Positions 32,643 to 34,221 of a stretch of DNA of 34,221 nt are shown one piece after another. The stretch is from an uncultured Oscillibacter sp. (GTDB lineage: Bacteria; Bacillota; Clostridia; Oscillospirales; Oscillospiraceae). The position numbers and the translations under genes are program-made. Position 1 is the first letter of the stretch. Each line of letters opens with the position of its first letter. The notes below the pieces were generated by a model. The model was not told the DNA's origin. It saw only the letters and a program-made list of their open reading frames with translations, and ran no database searches. Location of the stretch: assembly GCA_947382875.1 (NCBI GenBank), contig CANDBG010000028.1, positions 1-34,221 on the forward strand. Reading direction: 5' to 3'.

Positions 32643-32816
32643 ATGTGGGAATATGAGATCCGTCACAAGCGAAATGGTCAGACCCGGAAAATTTACGGCG
32701 AGACCGCAGGCAATGCGTTCCGGCGGTTCGGACTGGAACAGGAACGCTGGATTCTGATTCAGAAAAAAGAAATCGAAAATATCCCCGGCGAATCGGAACC
32801 GAAACGCGATAAATAA
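32643..32816 (+). CDS. 57-residue protein between response regulator and kinase
   Basis: It encodes a small, charged, soluble protein starting MWEYEIRHKRNGQTRKIYGE, with RRFGLEQERWILIQKKEIE in the second half. An AAGGAGG site stands 11 nt before the ATG, and it fills the gap between regulator and kinase genes, so it is very probably translated. I do not recognise a family. Its position suggests a link to the two-component system, but nothing in the sequence shows what it does. Confidence 0.65.
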   Translation: MWEYEIRHKRNGQTRKIYGETAGNAFRRFGLEQERWILIQKKEIENIPGESEPKRDK

Positions 32817-32900
32817 AGGCGGTCCGGCCGGCCGGCGGAGGACGCACCCCCGATTTCTCCCCGCAAAACCGAAATCGGAATTCAGAAAGGAGGCGCCGTT

Positions 32901-34176
32901 TTGTTCCGCAGCCTGCACATGAAGCTGTCGCTCATCCTGCTGCTTTTGATTACTTCTTTGATGGCCGTCGTAGGGGCGTTTCTGACAATCAGCGTCTCCG
33001 GCTTCTTCACCGACACCTTTTATCAGCAAATCGACAGCGTTTTCGGGACAAATCAGCCGGAATTTGTGGCCTCGCTGCGCAGCGAGGCCGCCCAGTCCGA
33101 CGGCGCGACCCGTATTCGCGATATGCTGGACGTGACCGCCGGAAAACTTGGCATTGATTACCGTACCCGAAACTATTTCGTTCTCGACGGTGCAACCGGC
33201 TCCTATCTCACCGGCTCCGCCGACGAAACCGCCCTGCCCCGTGAGCAGAGTCCGAACCTGCTTACCGCCCGCAACGCCGTTGCCCAGGGCGACCCAACCA
33301 TCGTGGGAGATATCAGCGACATTACTGCCGATTACATGGATGCCGCCATTCCCATTTTCGGCGGGTCGAATGCCTTTATTATCTATATTCTCGACAACCG
33401 CGAAACGGTCTCCGGGCTCAACGGTCAGCTTTTTATGATTATTATGCAGTCGCTGGTCATCGGTCTGCTGATTTCCGTTTTGCTGAGCTTTCTGCTGTCC
33501 AAGACCATGGTGGGTCCCATCGAAAAACTTACCGTCGGCGCAGAACGGATTGCCTCCGGCAATTTCAGCAGCGCCTTGCCTGTGGAGTCCACCGACGAAA
33601 TCGGTATTCTTACCGGTACCTTTAACGAAATGGCGGGCGTTCTGCATGCAACCCTGGCCGCTGTGGAGAACGAACGCAACAAACTGGACACGCTCTTTCT
33701 GCACATGACTGACGGCGTTGTCGCCTTCGACTACGCCGGAACCCTTATTCACTGCAACCCCGCCGCAAACACCATGCTCCGCCGCACCGTCGGGGCGGAC
33801 TGCACCTATGAAGAATTGTTCGGGTCGCTGTACCCGTTTGAGGAAATGCTCGCGCTTCAGCGGCCCAACTACGCCGAAGGGGAACTGCTGGTAAAGGACC
33901 GGACATTGGAGGTCTTTCTGGCCCCCTTTTCCGACCGGGAACGCGGGGGCGTTCTGATTGTGCTGCACGATGTCACGGAACAACACCGGAACGAAGAACG
34001 CCGCAAGGAATTTGTCGCCAACGTTTCCCATGAGCTGCGGACCCCTCTGACCAACGTCCGAAGCTACGCGGAAACTCTCCGGGATGCGGAGGGGGCCATT
34101 CCACAGAACACCGCCAACAGTTTTCTGGACATTATCATCAATGAAACCGACCGTATGACGCACATCGTACAGGACC
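32901..34176 (+). CDS. WalK/PhoR-type sensor histidine kinase, 3' end missing
   Basis: Membrane sensor kinase, 425 codons present. TM1 is about residues 8-30, an extracellular sensor loop about 31-176, TM2 about 177-199, HAMP 200-252 (TMVGPIEKLTVGAERIASGN), a PAS domain about 260-360 (FLHMTDGVVAFDYAGTLIHC), and the HisKA phospho-acceptor His377 in FVANVSHELRTPL. The ATPase domain is absent because the contig ends. The start is a TTG at 32901 with AAAGGAGG 7 nt upstream; the ATG at 32919 is too far from that site. Genuine sequence stops at 34176, where adapter begins. It partners the upstream response regulator. Confidence 0.93.
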
Positions 34177-34221
34177 AGATCGGAAGAGCGTCGTGTAGGG
34201 AAAGAGTGTTCTCTACTGTGT
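34177..34221. other. Illumina adapter read-through, not genomic
   Basis: From 34177 the sequence is AGATCGGAAGAGCGTCGTGT and continues AGGGAAAGAGTGT, the reverse complement of the TruSeq P5-side adapter. It is followed by eight bases (TCTCTACT), which fit an index, and GTGT, which fits the next fixed adapter bases. The kinase reading frame is conserved up to 34176 and then loses similarity. Confidence 0.97.

Noticed and set aside
31881-34163. Long open minus-strand frame of 760 codons
   Set aside because: Antisense to the response regulator and sensor kinase genes; composition is typical of a shadow frame.

Overview
The window looks like a contig end from a gut-type Oscillospiraceae (Clostridia, Firmicutes) genome or metagenome bin. 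The evidence is moderately GC-rich DNA with strong AAGGAGG-type ribosome sites, consensus sigma-A promoters, a T-box, a CIRCE operator, IreB, a WalRK-type two-component system, ComEC and HemW. No tRNA, rRNA, CRISPR array, transposase or prophage gene was seen. The last 45 bases (34177-34221) are not genomic: they match the Illumina P5-side adapter read-through, so the final gene is cut by an artefact.

Layout. 1-1569 (minus): a truncated SH3/NlpC-P60 cell-wall hydrolase, a small protein of unknown function behind a promoter that carries a palindrome, and IreB. 1674-6800 (minus): a phenylalanine T-box operon in the order Nudix hydrolase, pheS, Imm51-like protein, pheT; PheT has an insertion of about 110 residues. 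7075-12500 (minus): a cobalamin riboswitch followed by a complete Opp/Nik-type ABC transporter (two ATPases, two permeases, lipoprotein). 12683-14491: a SUKH (SMI1/KNR4)-like protein and a metallo-beta-lactamase-fold hydrolase, converging on a shared terminator. 14786-18381 (plus): an FHA-SEDS (FtsW/RodA) fusion, a class B-like penicillin-binding protein and a small membrane protein. 18389-21978 (minus): hemW, then groES, a divergent groES paralogue and groEL under a CIRCE site. 22093-26265 (minus): XRE regulator, comEC, holA, and an RNase M5-like Toprim gene. 26376-27357 (minus): two half-size TauE/SafE proteins and a DUF1540 protein. 27522-34176 (plus): DacF-type carboxypeptidase, pgi, a VOC protein, a P-loop protein, then ADP-ribose-type Nudix, response regulator, 57-residue ORF and sensor kinase.

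How the parts work together. The T-box ties PheRS production, plus a Nudix enzyme and an immunity-like protein, to uncharged tRNA-Phe. The B12 riboswitch ties a peptide/nickel-family importer to cobalamin status, suggesting uptake of cobalt, a corrinoid or a related ligand. FHA-SEDS plus PBP forms a cell-wall synthesis pair with a built-in phosphothreonine reader, and IreB elsewhere in the window fits Ser/Thr-kinase control of the wall.

The least explained items are the extra genes in the pheST operon, the GroES paralogue lacking a recognisable mobile loop, the B12-controlled Opp-type transporter, a matching palindrome in front of two distant genes, and a family of hairpin repeats that sit just upstream of promoters.
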